64,000 bases of DNA from Nocardia aurantia (GTDB taxonomy: Bacteria > Actinomycetota > Actinomycetes > Mycobacteriales > Mycobacteriaceae), in assembly GCF_009604425.1 (NCBI RefSeq), contig NZ_WEGI01000017.1, positions 1 to 64,000 of the forward strand, written 5' to 3'. Of the stretch, positions 1 to 7,468 are shown in pieces. A model generated the notes under the pieces. It saw only the letters and a program-made list of their open reading frames with translations. It searched no databases and was not told the DNA's origin. Position 1 is the stretch's first letter, and each line of letters begins with the position of its first letter. The position numbers were made by a program, and so were the translations under genes.

Positions 1-2
1 CC

Positions 3-170
3 GACCGACTCGGCCGGCACCGCTGGGTCATCGAACGCACGATCTCCTGGCTGACCAGCTACCACCGGCTCAACATCCGCTACGACCGCAAGGCCACCCA
101 CTTCCTCGCCTTCCTCACCCTCGCCGCGGCACTGACCTGCTACAAGAAGCTCGCGAAATCATCCACGTGA
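3..170 (+). CDS. IS5-type DDE transposase, C-terminal end (cut by window edge)
   Basis: An open frame enters at the left edge and stops at TGA 168-170, giving the last 55 residues of a transposase. It carries the conserved C-terminal pattern of IS5-like enzymes: RHRWVIERTISWL, holding the last catalytic Glu of the DDE triad, then HRLNIRYDR and a hydrophobic tail with CYKKL. The 5' part lies outside the window, so whether the element is intact cannot be judged. The bases just after the stop (GATACGGTCTTAG) could be the right terminal repeat of the element, but the left end is needed to confirm that. Confidence 0.75.
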   Translation, partial: DRLGRHRWVIERTISWLTSYHRLNIRYDRKATHFLAFLTLAAALTCYKKLAKSST

Positions 171-623
171 GATACGGTCTTAGGCGCAATGCGGCTGTGC
201 ACATTCACTTTTCGTGACTCTAGCATGAATGTGCACGGCACCGCCCCCATGGCCGTGTGCCTGCGACGGCGCCAAAGTTTCACCCGCGCAACGAGACTCC
301 GGCGAAAAAACTGATGCTGCTCCGCTCGCCGGCGTTGCCGCGGTGACGCCCGTCACCAGCCACTGCGCTGCTGTACCCACCGGCAGCGGTCACTGTCCCG
401 ACTTCTTGTGGCCGGGCCTGGTGTGCGTGTTCTGTTCCAGCGCAGTTGATGTCATGCCGTAGGTGCCCCAGGCGTGGCATCGGTGGCGGGCCCAGCGCGC
501 TATCGACTCTCCGGGCCCGGACATCGGTTCGGCCGGGTCGGCACCAGGGGACACCGAGGTGGTGGTGGAATGAGCAAGCAGTCTTCCGGTCGGTACGGCC
601 GACGGCCGCTAAGGTCGCCGGCC
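171..623. other. intergenic stretch without a convincing gene
   Basis: This 450-base stretch follows the transposase end and holds only short overlapping frames with no recognisable protein. Its one clear structure is an inverted repeat at 197-236, listed separately. Local composition is a little more AT-rich around 180-330 than in the neighbouring genes, consistent with sequence next to an insertion element. Confidence 0.5.
197..236. repeat. inverted repeat with perfect 11-base arms
   Basis: GTGCACATTCA at 197-207 is mirrored exactly by TGAATGTGCAC at 226-236 across an 18-base spacer. No poly-T follows on either side, so an intrinsic terminator is unlikely. It starts 27 bases after the transposase stop and may be an end of the mobile element or an old operator; the sequence does not decide. 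Confidence 0.5.
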
Positions 624-1145
624 ATGGACAGGATCGCCATCCTCGGCTGCGGAGGATCCGGAAAGACCTATCTGGCCAACCGGATCGCAGCACTACTCGA
701 TCTCCCGCTCACGCATCTGGATGCCGTGTACTACGACCTCCAGTGGAAGCCGCTGCCGCAGAACGACTTCGCCCAGCGCCAACACGAACTGGTCGCCCCG
801 CAACGGTGGCTGATCGAGGGCAACCACGCCGGCACACTGCCGATCCGGCTCCAAGCCGCCGACACCGTCATCTTCCTCGACCTGCCCGCCACCACCTGCC
901 TGACCGGGATCCTCCAGCGCCGACTGCGCTACCGCGGCGGACAGCACACCGAAGCCGGGGTGTACGACCGCATCACCTGGAACTTCTTCCGCTACATCTG
1001 GGGCTATCGCCACACCATGCGACCCCGTGTGCGCGAGCTGATCGCCGAGCACGGCACCCACGCACGTCTGATCACCCTCACCAGCCGCCGGGGCATCCGG
1101 CGGTTTCTCAGAACTCTCGACGCGGAACAATCTGCGCCCCAGTAG
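624..1145 (+). CDS. P-loop NTPase of the FlaR / adenylate-kinase-like topology modulation family
   Basis: Predicted 173-residue cytosolic nucleotide-binding protein. A Walker A motif (GCGGSGKT, residues 8-15) follows the first beta strand. The run LTHLDAVYYD and then IEGNHAGTLPIRL, with a beta strand VIFLDLP, is typical of small proteins annotated as topology modulation protein or adenylate-kinase-like; their substrate is unknown. I chose the ATG at 624 because it places the P-loop at the usual distance from the N terminus; the longer frame upstream (ATG 474) is Arg/Gly-rich and unlike the family. It stands alone between the transposase end and the tRNA. A kinase role is inferred from the fold only. 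Confidence 0.75.
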   Translation: MDRIAILGCGGSGKTYLANRIAALLDLPLTHLDAVYYDLQWKPLPQNDFAQRQHELVAPQRWLIEGNHAGTLPIRLQAADTVIFLDLPATTCLTGILQRRLRYRGGQHTEAGVYDRITWNFFRYIWGYRHTMRPRVRELIAEHGTHARLITLTSRRGIRRFLRTLDAEQSAPQ

Positions 1146-1416
1146 TTATCGCTCGAAAGGCGATCCGCCCATGTCCTCCACTGGCTCGACCCGGCGGCGT
1201 CCGGCCGGATCCGGATCGGTTCACCATGTCGGCGCCGTGTCGTCTCGACTCCTGGGCTGGCCACGATGACCCAGAGCGCATACACAGGGCGCAGGTAACT
1301 CCGCTACCAGGTAGCAGCCGCCATCGACGCGGCCTACGCAGGCACGGGCGGTACTTCGGACACAGCTGACGACTGCCGAATTAGCGGCCACTTTCCGGCC
1401 ACTTCGCCACGAAAAC
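1146..1416. other. intergenic stretch, no gene recognised
   Basis: About 270 bases between the P-loop gene and the tRNA terminator. One frame near 1290-1380 has protein-like composition (RYQVAAAIDAAYAG) but no start, no recognisable family and no partner, so it is not called. No integrase or obvious attachment-site duplication is seen beside the tRNA. Confidence 0.4.
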
Positions 1417-1456
1417 GGCCCAGGCCGGAAGGCTGATACGCCTTCCGGCCTGGGCC
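1411..1456 (-). terminator. intrinsic terminator of tRNA-fMet (and probably lipB)
   Basis: A perfect 16-bp stem (arms 1417-1432 and 1441-1456, GC-rich) encloses an 8-base loop. Read on the minus strand it is followed at once by GTTTTC, a short U tract. It begins 6 bases after the tRNA 3' end, where a transcript through lipB and the tRNA would be expected to stop. Confidence 0.8.
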
Positions 1457-1461
1457 TCAAG

Positions 1462-1535
1462 TAGCGGGGACAGGATTTGAACCTGCGACCTCTGGGTTAT
1501 GAGCCCAGCGAGCTACCGAGCTGCTCCACCCCGCG
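1462..1535 (-). tRNA. initiator tRNA-Met (anticodon CAT)
   Basis: A complete cloverleaf reads on the minus strand: 7-base acceptor stem starting CGCGGGG, D arm, anticodon stem CTGGG/CCCAG around CTCATAA, and T arm with TTCAAAT. Position 1 (C) cannot pair with position 72 (T), and the anticodon stem carries the three G:C pairs; both are hallmarks of the initiator species. The 3' CCA is not encoded (CTT follows). The gene starts 16 bases after the lipB stop in the same orientation, so the two may be co-transcribed. Confidence 0.95.
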
Positions 1536-1551
1536 TTGGGTGAACACAACA

Positions 1552-2268
1552 TTACACACGTCTTATCCGAGGCTCCAAATCGCCAGGTCGAAGACGGTTT
1601 TCGGGCAAAGATCGACGATCTTGGAGAGGGTCAGCGCGGGCCTCGAAGGCGGTGGCGACCACGTCGCGGACCTCGTCCATGTCGCCGCGTCCGGCCTCGC
1701 GGAGGACCGAGGTCATGTCGACCTCGGGGAGTCCGCAGGCGACGGCCCATTTCCACGGCTCCAGGTCGCCGTCGACGTTGAGGGCGAAGCCGTGGCTGGT
1801 GACGTTGCGGCTCGCGCGCATGCCGATGGAGACGATCTTGCGGGCGGTGGTCGCGGTCCAGACGCCGGTCAGGAGTTCGGTGCCGGGTGGGGTGTCGCGG
1901 CGTTCGGCGGGGACGCCGAGGTGGGACAGGGCGTCGATCAGGCGGTGTTCGACCTCGCGGATGTAGTCGACCACGCCTTCGCCGGGGGCGAGTCGCACGA
2001 TCAGGTAGCCGACGAGCTGGCCGGGGCCGTGATACGTGAGCTGGCCGCCGCGGGTGGTCTCCAGGACGGGGATGCCGTGGGTGGGGTCGGGGAGGTGGTC
2101 CGACGGGGTGCGGCGGCCGATCGTGTACACCTGCGGGTGGCTGAGCAGCCAGAGGGTGTCGGGGCGGGCGTCTTCCTGCCGTTCGATCACCATTTCGGCC
2201 ATTCGCTCCATCGCCTTGTCGTAGTCGACGAGATCGTCGCGGAGCAGGGTCAACGGCCTGGATTTCAT
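1552..2268 (-). CDS. lipB: octanoyltransferase LipB
   Basis: Transfers the octanoyl group from acyl carrier protein to the lipoyl domains of 2-oxoacid dehydrogenases and GcvH, the first step of lipoate synthesis (EC 2.3.1.181). The 238-residue protein shows the family signature RGGQLTYHGPGQLVGY, the catalytic lysine region TARKIVSIGMR, then SHGFALNV and the ACG motif holding the acyl-accepting Cys. Length fits the family. Unlike many actinobacteria, lipA is not the next gene; the tRNA-fMet gene follows 16 bases after the stop. A second lipB copy elsewhere in the genome cannot be excluded. Confidence 0.92.
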   Translation of the reverse strand: MKSRPLTLLRDDLVDYDKAMERMAEMVIERQEDARPDTLWLLSHPQVYTIGRRTPSDHLPDPTHGIPVLETTRGGQLTYHGPGQLVGYLIVRLAPGEGVVDYIREVEHRLIDALSHLGVPAERRDTPPGTELLTGVWTATTARKIVSIGMRASRNVTSHGFALNVDGDLEPWKWAVACGLPEVDMTSVLREAGRGDMDEVRDVVATAFEARADPLQDRRSLPENRLRPGDLEPRIRRV

Positions 2269-2305
2269 GCTGTCGAGCGTACTCAGGGCGGGCTCGCTCG
2301 GTGTT

Positions 2306-2323
2306 CTAGTATTCAGATACTAG
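2306..2323. promoter_or_regulatory. PadR operator candidate (7-4-7 palindrome)
   Basis: CTAGTAT-TCAG-ATACTAG is a perfect inverted repeat, AT-rich in a GC-rich setting, 18 bases before the PadR start and 37 bases before the lipB start. PadR repressors usually autoregulate through such sites, so this is the likely binding site; it could also affect lipB. Confidence 0.65.
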
Positions 2324-2341
2324 TCTGTGTAGCCTACTGGC

Positions 2342-2893
2342 ATGCGTGGAGCTTCTACTCGGTTGTTTCTGCTGGCCGAACTCGCGAGCCGGGGGGAGGC
2401 GCACGGGCACGAGTTGCGCCGGGAGGCGGCGCTGGGCAGGGCGGAGATGTGGTCGGAGGTCGGGATCGGCTCGATCTACAGCACATTGCGGCGGATGGCG
2501 GAGGAGGGGCTGTTGCGGGTCGTCCGCAGTGAGCGGGAAGGGGCGATGCCCGAGCGGACCGTCTATGCGCTCACGGCCGAGGGACGTAAGGAGCTCTCGG
2601 TGTTGCGGGCGGCGATGCTGCGGGAGGTGGTCGTCGGTACCGATCCGTTCGATCTGGCGCTGGCGTGTTCGGCCGACGTGCCGGTCCAGGAGTTGCGCGA
2701 TGTCGTGACCGATCGGCTGTCGACCCTGCGCGTGCGGATCAGCGAACTGGAGCACCTGCGGATCTCGGCCGGGCCGCATCTCGACGAGCGGGATCATCTG
2801 CTGTTCGAGCATTTGCTGATCCGGCTGCGGGCCGATATCGATTGGCATGAAGGACTTTTCGCTGTATTCGAAAGGAAGAGGAACAATGACTGA
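2342..2893 (+). CDS. PadR-family transcriptional regulator
   Basis: A 183-residue DNA-binding protein. The N-terminal winged helix has the PadR pattern: LFLLAELASRGEAHGHELRR, then the recognition region VGIGSIYSTLRRMAEEGLL and the wing ERTVYALTAEGRKEL. The C-terminal half (about 90-180) is a helical PadR dimerisation domain ending in a long amphipathic helix. It overlaps the next gene by 8 bases, implying translational coupling and a linked job. A palindrome just upstream is the probable operator. The ligand is unknown. Confidence 0.9.
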   Translation: MRGASTRLFLLAELASRGEAHGHELRREAALGRAEMWSEVGIGSIYSTLRRMAEEGLLRVVRSEREGAMPERTVYALTAEGRKELSVLRAAMLREVVVGTDPFDLALACSADVPVQELRDVVTDRLSTLRVRISELEHLRISAGPHLDERDHLLFEHLLIRLRADIDWHEGLFAVFERKRNND

Positions 2894-3314
2894 TTCGAAA
2901 ACTGTTGCCTACGAGTCGTTCCGGCTCATCGAGACCGGTGACGAGGAGCTCGCCCGGCGAATCATCGCGCCCGGCTTCGTCAACGAGGAGGCCGAGGACG
3001 ATCCCGAGGACGTCGAGCGGCAGCAGCGGGGGCCGGCCGGGTTCCTGGCCACCGCGCAATGGTTGCGTGATGCGTTCTCGGACTTGAGATTCGAACATCA
3101 CGAGACGGTGGCGGAAGGGGCTACGGTGCTGGCCGTCACGACCATGACCGGGCGGCACACGGGTTCGTTCAACGGAATCGCGCCCACCGGGCGGCCGATC
3201 CGGCACGAGCAGGTGCACATCTTCACGGTGACCGACGGGCGGATCGTGCGGCACCGGGCCGTCCGGGACGATCTCGGATTGCTGTTCCAGCTCGGAGCCG
3301 GGCCGGGGCGATGA
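2886..3314 (+). CDS. SnoaL-like ester cyclase / NTF2-fold protein
   Basis: A 142-residue protein of the SnoaL-like polyketide-cyclase group: FRLIETGDEELARRIIAPGFVNEEA, then GFLATAQWLRDAF, SDLRFEHHETVAEGATV and GIAPTGRPIRHEQVHIF. The ATG at 2886 is preferred over an upstream in-frame ATG (2847) because it has a purine-rich ribosome site (GGAAGAGG) and matches the family N terminus. It overlaps the PadR stop. Such proteins isomerise or hydrolyse small hydrophobic molecules, or act as non-catalytic carriers; here it may be the target of the coupled regulator. The substrate is unknown. Confidence 0.75.
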   Translation: MTDSKTVAYESFRLIETGDEELARRIIAPGFVNEEAEDDPEDVERQQRGPAGFLATAQWLRDAFSDLRFEHHETVAEGATVLAVTTMTGRHTGSFNGIAPTGRPIRHEQVHIFTVTDGRIVRHRAVRDDLGLLFQLGAGPGR

Positions 3315-3344
3315 TTTCGATCGGGTGCCCCCCGCGCCGGGAGG

Positions 3345-3612
3345 TCAGTCGTGGGCGGGGAGCAGGAAGCCCAGGACCACCGCGGCGAGCGGGACGATGC
3401 ACAGCACGGTCAGAACCGCTTGCGGGCCTTGATGATCGGCGACCACGCCCAGCACCGGAACGAACAGGCCGCCCGCGCTGACCGCCAGGCCGAGGGTGAC
3501 GCTGGAGGCGGTGCCGGGGCGGCCGGGCAGGTAGTCCTGGCCGAGTTTGACCAGGACGGCGAACGGGATGTTCACCGCGGCACCGGCCGCCACGGCAGCG
3601 GCCAGCGCGATG
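3345..3612 (-). pseudogene. MFS transporter remnant (C-terminal end only)
   Basis: The last ~88 residues match the C-terminal transmembrane region of a fosmidomycin-resistance-type MFS exporter: NIPFAVLVKLGQDYLPGRPG, TLGLAVSAGGLFVPVLGV and a final hydrophobic helix ending LLPAHD. The reading frame remains open upstream to 3824, but from about 3612 the residues no longer resemble a transporter, because that DNA belongs to an AraC gene read on the other strand. The first ~300 residues are missing. This is a broken gene. Confidence 0.75.
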
Positions 3613-3629
3613 TGCTGTTCGGGGACGGC

Positions 3630-3803
3630 GCGCAGTGGCGCACCGGGCTGCGACTGCACCGCGCGACCCAGTTGCTGGCCGAAGGCGTGCCGGTCACCGT
3701 GGTCGCGCACCGCTGCGGATGGGCGTCGGCGAGTGCGTTCATCGACGTGTACCGGCGCGCCCTCGGGCACACGCCGGGAACCTATCGCGCCGGTTCGATG
3801 TGA
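3630..3803 (+). pseudogene. AraC-family regulator remnant (C-terminal end only)
   Basis: The last ~57 codons encode the second helix-turn-helix of an AraC activator: QWRTGLRLHRATQLLAEG, then VTVVAHRCGWASASAFID and VYRRALGHTPGTY. Upstream of about 3630 the frame runs into the antisense of the MFS remnant and loses similarity. AraC regulators often lie divergent from an MFS exporter; here both 5' ends are gone and the two 3' ends abut, as expected from one internal deletion. Confidence 0.75.
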
Positions 3804-3850
3804 GACGGGTCCGGGAAGGCGCACAATCGGGGCGGGTAAAGGAGTTGCAT

Positions 3851-5344
3851 ATGGAAACGATCGTCTCCGTCACCGGCGGCAGGATTCGTGGCGTCACCGA
3901 GAGCGGGGTGAGGGCGTTCCTCGGCGTTCCGTACGCGGCCGCACCGGTGGGACCGGCCAGGTTCGACCTGCCGCGCCCGGTGACCGCATGGTCCGGGGTG
4001 CGCGATGCCGTCACCTTCGGCCCGAGCTGCCTCCAATCGCGGTATCCGGCGCCGATCGAGGCGCTGATCGGCCACGAGCCGACCTTCGGCGACGAATACC
4101 TCAACCTGAACGTGTGGACCCCGGATCCGGGCGGGTCGGGCCTGCCGGTCATGGTCTGGATACACGGCGGCGCGTACGTGCGCGGCTCGAACGCGCTGCC
4201 GATCTACGACGGCGGCACCTTCGCCCGCGACGGCGTGGTCACGGTCTCGATCAACTACCGGCTCGGCCTGTCCGGGTTCGCCGCGGTCCCGGGCGCGCCG
4301 TTGAACCGCGGGATCCACGACCAGATTGCCGCACTGCATTGGGTGCGGGAGAACATCACCGCGTTCGGCGGTGATCCCGGCAACGTCACCGTGTTCGGTG
4401 AGTCCGCGGGCGGTATGAGCGTCGTGAACCTGATCGCCGCGCCGGCGGCGCGCGGCCTGTTCCGGCGCGCGATCGTGCAGAGCGCCAACGGTTCCGGCAT
4501 CGCCGAAGCCGACGACGCCCGCCTGGTCGCGCTGCGCTTGGCCGAGAAGCTCGATATCGAGCCCACCGCAACGGCTTTCGGTGAGGTGAGCACCGAGCGG
4601 TTGCAGGCGGCCCAGGACGGCATCGCGCTGGACCTGATGATGAACCCCGACCCGGAACGCTGGGGCGCCACCGTGATCGGCGGCGGCCTGGGCATCATGA
4701 GCTTCTTCCCGGTGATCGACGGCGACCTGCTCACCGGCCGGCCGATCGATCTGGTGACCTCCCAGCCGGATCGGGCCCTCCCACTGCTGATCGGCTGGAA
4801 CCGCGACGAATTCCGCTTCTTCACCTTCCCCGCGGGCCTCGACGCCGGAATCACCGACACCACACTGCCTCTCGTGCTCCCGCGCTACGGCCTGGATCCG
4901 AAGGTCGTCGAAACCTACGCCGCCAATCGTCCCGAGGCCTCCGCCGCCGACCTGTTCGCGGCCGCGGCCTCCGACCTGATCTTCCGCGACGACGCCACCC
5001 GCATCGCCGAATATGTCGCGGCCCGAGGCGAACCGGCCTACGTCTACGAATTCGCCTGGGCCTCGGAGGTAGCGAAGCTCGGCGCCGGCCACGTCATGGA
5101 GATCCCGTTCGTCTTCGACCGACTGGACGCCGCCCACCGCTTCACCGGCCCGACCCCACCCCAGCCCCTCGCCGACGAGATGCACGCCGCCTGGGTCCGT
5201 TTCGCCACCCACGGCGACCCGGGCTGGTCCCGCTACAGCGCCGCCGACCCGAAGACCCGCGTCTTCGACCACCCCGACGTGGGCCTGGCCGCCGATCCCC
5301 GCGGCGACGAACTACGCGCCGTGCGAGCGGCCCGGTTGCGCTGA
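3851..5344 (+). CDS. type B carboxylesterase
   Basis: A 497-residue alpha/beta-hydrolase that cleaves carboxylic esters (EC 3.1.1.-). It shows the family landmarks: GVPYAAAPVGPARF, YLNLNVWTP, the oxyanion-hole motif MVWIHGGAYVRGS, the nucleophile elbow FGESAGGMS (Ser near residue 185), and a late HVMEIPFVFDRL region that carries the catalytic His in bacterial members. No signal peptide is seen, so it should be cytosolic. The ATG at 3851 has GGAG six bases upstream. It is monocistronic, between the deletion scar and the convergent Fic gene. The substrate is not predictable. Confidence 0.88.
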   Translation: METIVSVTGGRIRGVTESGVRAFLGVPYAAAPVGPARFDLPRPVTAWSGVRDAVTFGPSCLQSRYPAPIEALIGHEPTFGDEYLNLNVWTPDPGGSGLPVMVWIHGGAYVRGSNALPIYDGGTFARDGVVTVSINYRLGLSGFAAVPGAPLNRGIHDQIAALHWVRENITAFGGDPGNVTVFGESAGGMSVVNLIAAPAARGLFRRAIVQSANGSGIAEADDARLVALRLAEKLDIEPTATAFGEVSTERLQAAQDGIALDLMMNPDPERWGATVIGGGLGIMSFFPVIDGDLLTGRPIDLVTSQPDRALPLLIGWNRDEFRFFTFPAGLDAGITDTTLPLVLPRYGLDPKVVETYAANRPEASAADLFAAAASDLIFRDDATRIAEYVAARGEPAYVYEFAWASEVAKLGAGHVMEIPFVFDRLDAAHRFTGPTPPQPLADEMHAAWVRFATHGDPGWSRYSAADPKTRVFDHPDVGLAADPRGDELRAVRAARLR

Positions 5345-5359
5345 GGCCGTGGCCCGCGA

Positions 5360-6124
5360 TCAGCGCGCTCCTGGTTCCCGATCCGGATGGCAGGACGCCA
5401 GGAAGGCGAACATCCCAGTGGCGTCCCGGGTCCGGTAGAAACTCACCATGCCCCTGCCGAACTCGGAACGCCGGGCAGCGGGGACGCTGATCGCGTCGAT
5501 ACCGTGCGCCATCAGATGGCCGTTCATCATCGCTCGGCCCGTGCGCTTGTTGCCGTCGAAGTAGAACTGTTGTAGCGCGGCGAACAGGTAATAGGCCAAC
5601 GCCTGTTCGAAAGGTTCGGCGACCTCGGTGAGCAGCGCATCGACTCCCCGCGTGTGCAAGTCACGCAGGTTCGCGCCGCCCGCCTCCGTCTCCGGAGGGA
5701 CGTACCGTCCGTCTGCGCCGAGATCGACCCAGGGCGTTCGGAGAAGCCGGCCCTCGCCGCGGAAGTGACCGGCCTCCGCTGCCTCGTCACGGGCCGTGAG
5801 TTCGTGCAACTCGTCGGAAATCGCCCTGCCGAGCGCGAATTCATCCTCGGCGACGAGGTCGGCCAGCCTTCCGGCGGCCTGCGCCAGCCGGATGACCTGC
5901 TGGGCGTCGCCGATCCGGTGTCCGCCGACCGTGATTCCGCCGACGAGGGTCAGAACCTCCGGGTAGGTGAGCGGGTTTCCTTCCAATACTGCCGCGTCCC
6001 ACACGAATTCGGCCAGCGAGCGCCGATACCGCCATAGCGCCCGTGGCACGGTGTGCCGGGTGGCCGAATCGACAGTGGTCCGGTCCCAGTCGAATCCCAG
6101 TGCTGCGGCAAGCGAATTCACCAT
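5360..6124 (-). CDS. Fic-domain protein with altered active-site motif
   Basis: A 254-residue Fic-family protein. Typical Fic enzymes transfer AMP to proteins using HxFx(D/E)GN(G/K)R. Here the motif reads QFYFDGNKRTGR (residues 186-197), with Gln186 where the catalytic His belongs. The anion-hole part DGNKRTGR is intact. Near the N terminus VLEGNPLTY (46-54) matches the position of the inhibitory helix motif, with the Glu and Gly-Asn kept. The C terminus GIDAISVPAARRSEF is typical of its subfamily. The gene begins 33 bases after the carboxymuconolactone-decarboxylase-like gene on the same strand and could be read from the long operon. Activity is uncertain without the His. Confidence 0.8.
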   Translation of the reverse strand: MVNSLAAALGFDWDRTTVDSATRHTVPRALWRYRRSLAEFVWDAAVLEGNPLTYPEVLTLVGGITVGGHRIGDAQQVIRLAQAAGRLADLVAEDEFALGRAISDELHELTARDEAAEAGHFRGEGRLLRTPWVDLGADGRYVPPETEAGGANLRDLHTRGVDALLTEVAEPFEQALAYYLFAALQQFYFDGNKRTGRAMMNGHLMAHGIDAISVPAARRSEFGRGMVSFYRTRDATGMFAFLASCHPDREPGAR

Positions 6125-6157
6125 GGTGAGAAGCTTGCCGCTCGCGGGGGCGTGGGT

Positions 6158-6739
6158 TCAGCGGCGGGTGGGGAGGTAGGGGATCAGGTCGGGTTCGGGT
6201 TCCACGTCGAAGGCGCGCAGCGCCATGGCGACCATGGCGTAGGTGCCCACGGTGAAGACGACGTCCATGAGTTGGTGGTCGTCGAGTTCGGCGGCGAGCA
6301 GGCTCCAGGTGTCGCGGGAGATCGTGCCGCGGGAGAGGAGGTCGTCGGTGGCCTGGAGGAGGGCGCTTTCCAGCGGTTTCCATTCGGGGGCCTTGGGACC
6401 GGTTGCCACGCGGGTGATCTCGTCCTCGGTGATACCGGCGTCGCCGGCCAGCAGGACGTGCTGGGCCCATTCGTAGCGGCACTGGCGGCGGTGGGCGACG
6501 CGCAGGATGATCAACTCGCGCTGGCGGTCGGTGAGGGAGCAGCCGTAGAGGAAGTGGCCGTTGAAGGCCAGGAACGACTTCGCGAGTTTCGGGTAGCCGG
6601 CGAGGGTGCCGAGCAGGTTCGCGCCGCCGGGGCGGGACTGGACCAGTTCCTCGCCGAGTACGGCGGTACGGAACTCGGTGATGAACGTGGTCATCTCCTC
6701 GGACCAGTCCTCCGGGGCAACAGGGTCGATGCGAGCCAT
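6158..6739 (-). CDS. carboxymuconolactone decarboxylase / AhpD-like protein
   Basis: A 193-residue helical protein of the CMD family. The core RELIILRVAHRRQCRYEWAQ followed by HVLLAGDAGIT is characteristic; only one Cys is present, unlike the CxxC of peroxidase AhpD, so a thiol peroxidase role is less likely. Similar single-Cys proteins are common in steroid and aromatic catabolic clusters, with roles ranging from lactone decarboxylation to unknown. It is the last clear member of the long minus-strand operon, 30 bases after the LivF-like ATPase, so it probably serves the same pathway. Confidence 0.8.
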   Translation of the reverse strand: MARIDPVAPEDWSEEMTTFITEFRTAVLGEELVQSRPGGANLLGTLAGYPKLAKSFLAFNGHFLYGCSLTDRQRELIILRVAHRRQCRYEWAQHVLLAGDAGITEDEITRVATGPKAPEWKPLESALLQATDDLLSRGTISRDTWSLLAAELDDHQLMDVVFTVGTYAMVAMALRAFDVEPEPDLIPYLPTRR

Positions 6740-6769
6740 CGGGTTTCCTTCCGTCGGTGGGCGTTTCGG

Positions 6770-7462
6770 TCAGTCGATGCCCAGATAGCGTTCGTAGATC
6801 TCGGTCGGGTCGAGGTCGGCGGCGGGGCCGGTGTGCACGATGGCGCCGCGGCCGAGGATGTACACCGTCGTGGCCAGGTCGAGGGCCTTCTGAACGTACT
6901 GCTCCACCAGGATCAGGGACATGCCCTGGGCCACCAGTTGTTCCAGGGCGGTGTAGATCTGGTCCACGATGCGCGGGGCGAGACCGAAGGAGGCCTCGTC
7001 GACCACGACCGCCTTCGGGTTGGTCAGGTAGGCGCGGGACAGGGCGAGCATCTGCTGTTCACCGCCGGAGAGGCTGCCCGCGGTCTGGTGCAGGCGGGCG
7101 CCGAGGATCGGGAACAGTTCCGTCGCCGCGGCGATCGCCTCGTCGCGGTCGCGGCCGCGCGCCTGGACGATCAGGTTCTCCCGGACGGTGAGCGACGCGA
7201 AGATGCCCCGGCCCTCCGGGAGGTGGCAGATCCCGCGGCGGGAGAACTGGTGCGGCGGCCGGCCGGTGAGGTCGGTGCCGTCGAATTCGACACGGCCGGA
7301 ACGGGGCCGGACGAAACCGGTCGCGGTGCGCAGCAGGGTCGTCTTGCCGGCCCCGTTGGGGCCCAGCAGGGCGACGACCTCGCCGGGGCCGACGGTGAGG
7401 GTCACATCGCGCAGGACCGTGGTCGCGCCGTAGCCGGCGGTCACCGAGTGCAGGGTCAGCAT
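6770..7462 (-). CDS. Liv-type ABC transporter ATPase (LivF class)
   Basis: A 230-residue ATP-hydrolysing subunit of a branched-chain-amino-acid-type (HAAT) importer. Walker A (GPNGAGKTT, about residues 34-42), the ABC signature (LSGGEQQMLALSRA) and Walker B (AVVVDEASFGLAP) are all present, and the length is that of LivF. It lies 6 bases after the fused LivH-LivM-LivG gene, completing a two-ATPase importer. Given the surrounding catabolic genes the cargo is more likely the pathway substrate than leucine. It acts at the inner face of the membrane. Confidence 0.93.
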   Translation of the reverse strand: MLTLHSVTAGYGATTVLRDVTLTVGPGEVVALLGPNGAGKTTLLRTATGFVRPRSGRVEFDGTDLTGRPPHQFSRRGICHLPEGRGIFASLTVRENLIVQARGRDRDEAIAAATELFPILGARLHQTAGSLSGGEQQMLALSRAYLTNPKAVVVDEASFGLAPRIVDQIYTALEQLVAQGMSLILVEQYVQKALDLATTVYILGRGAIVHTGPAADLDPTEIYERYLGID

Positions 7463-7468
7463 CGTCGG

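Noticed and set aside
446..1369. Long Arg/Pro-rich plus-strand frame across the P-loop gene
   Set aside because: It overlaps a gene with a clear Walker A motif in another frame and has the composition of a GC-rich shadow frame.
1462..1535. Integration site of a genomic island at the tRNA
   Set aside because: No integrase gene and no duplicated tRNA 3' end were found in the flanking kilobases.
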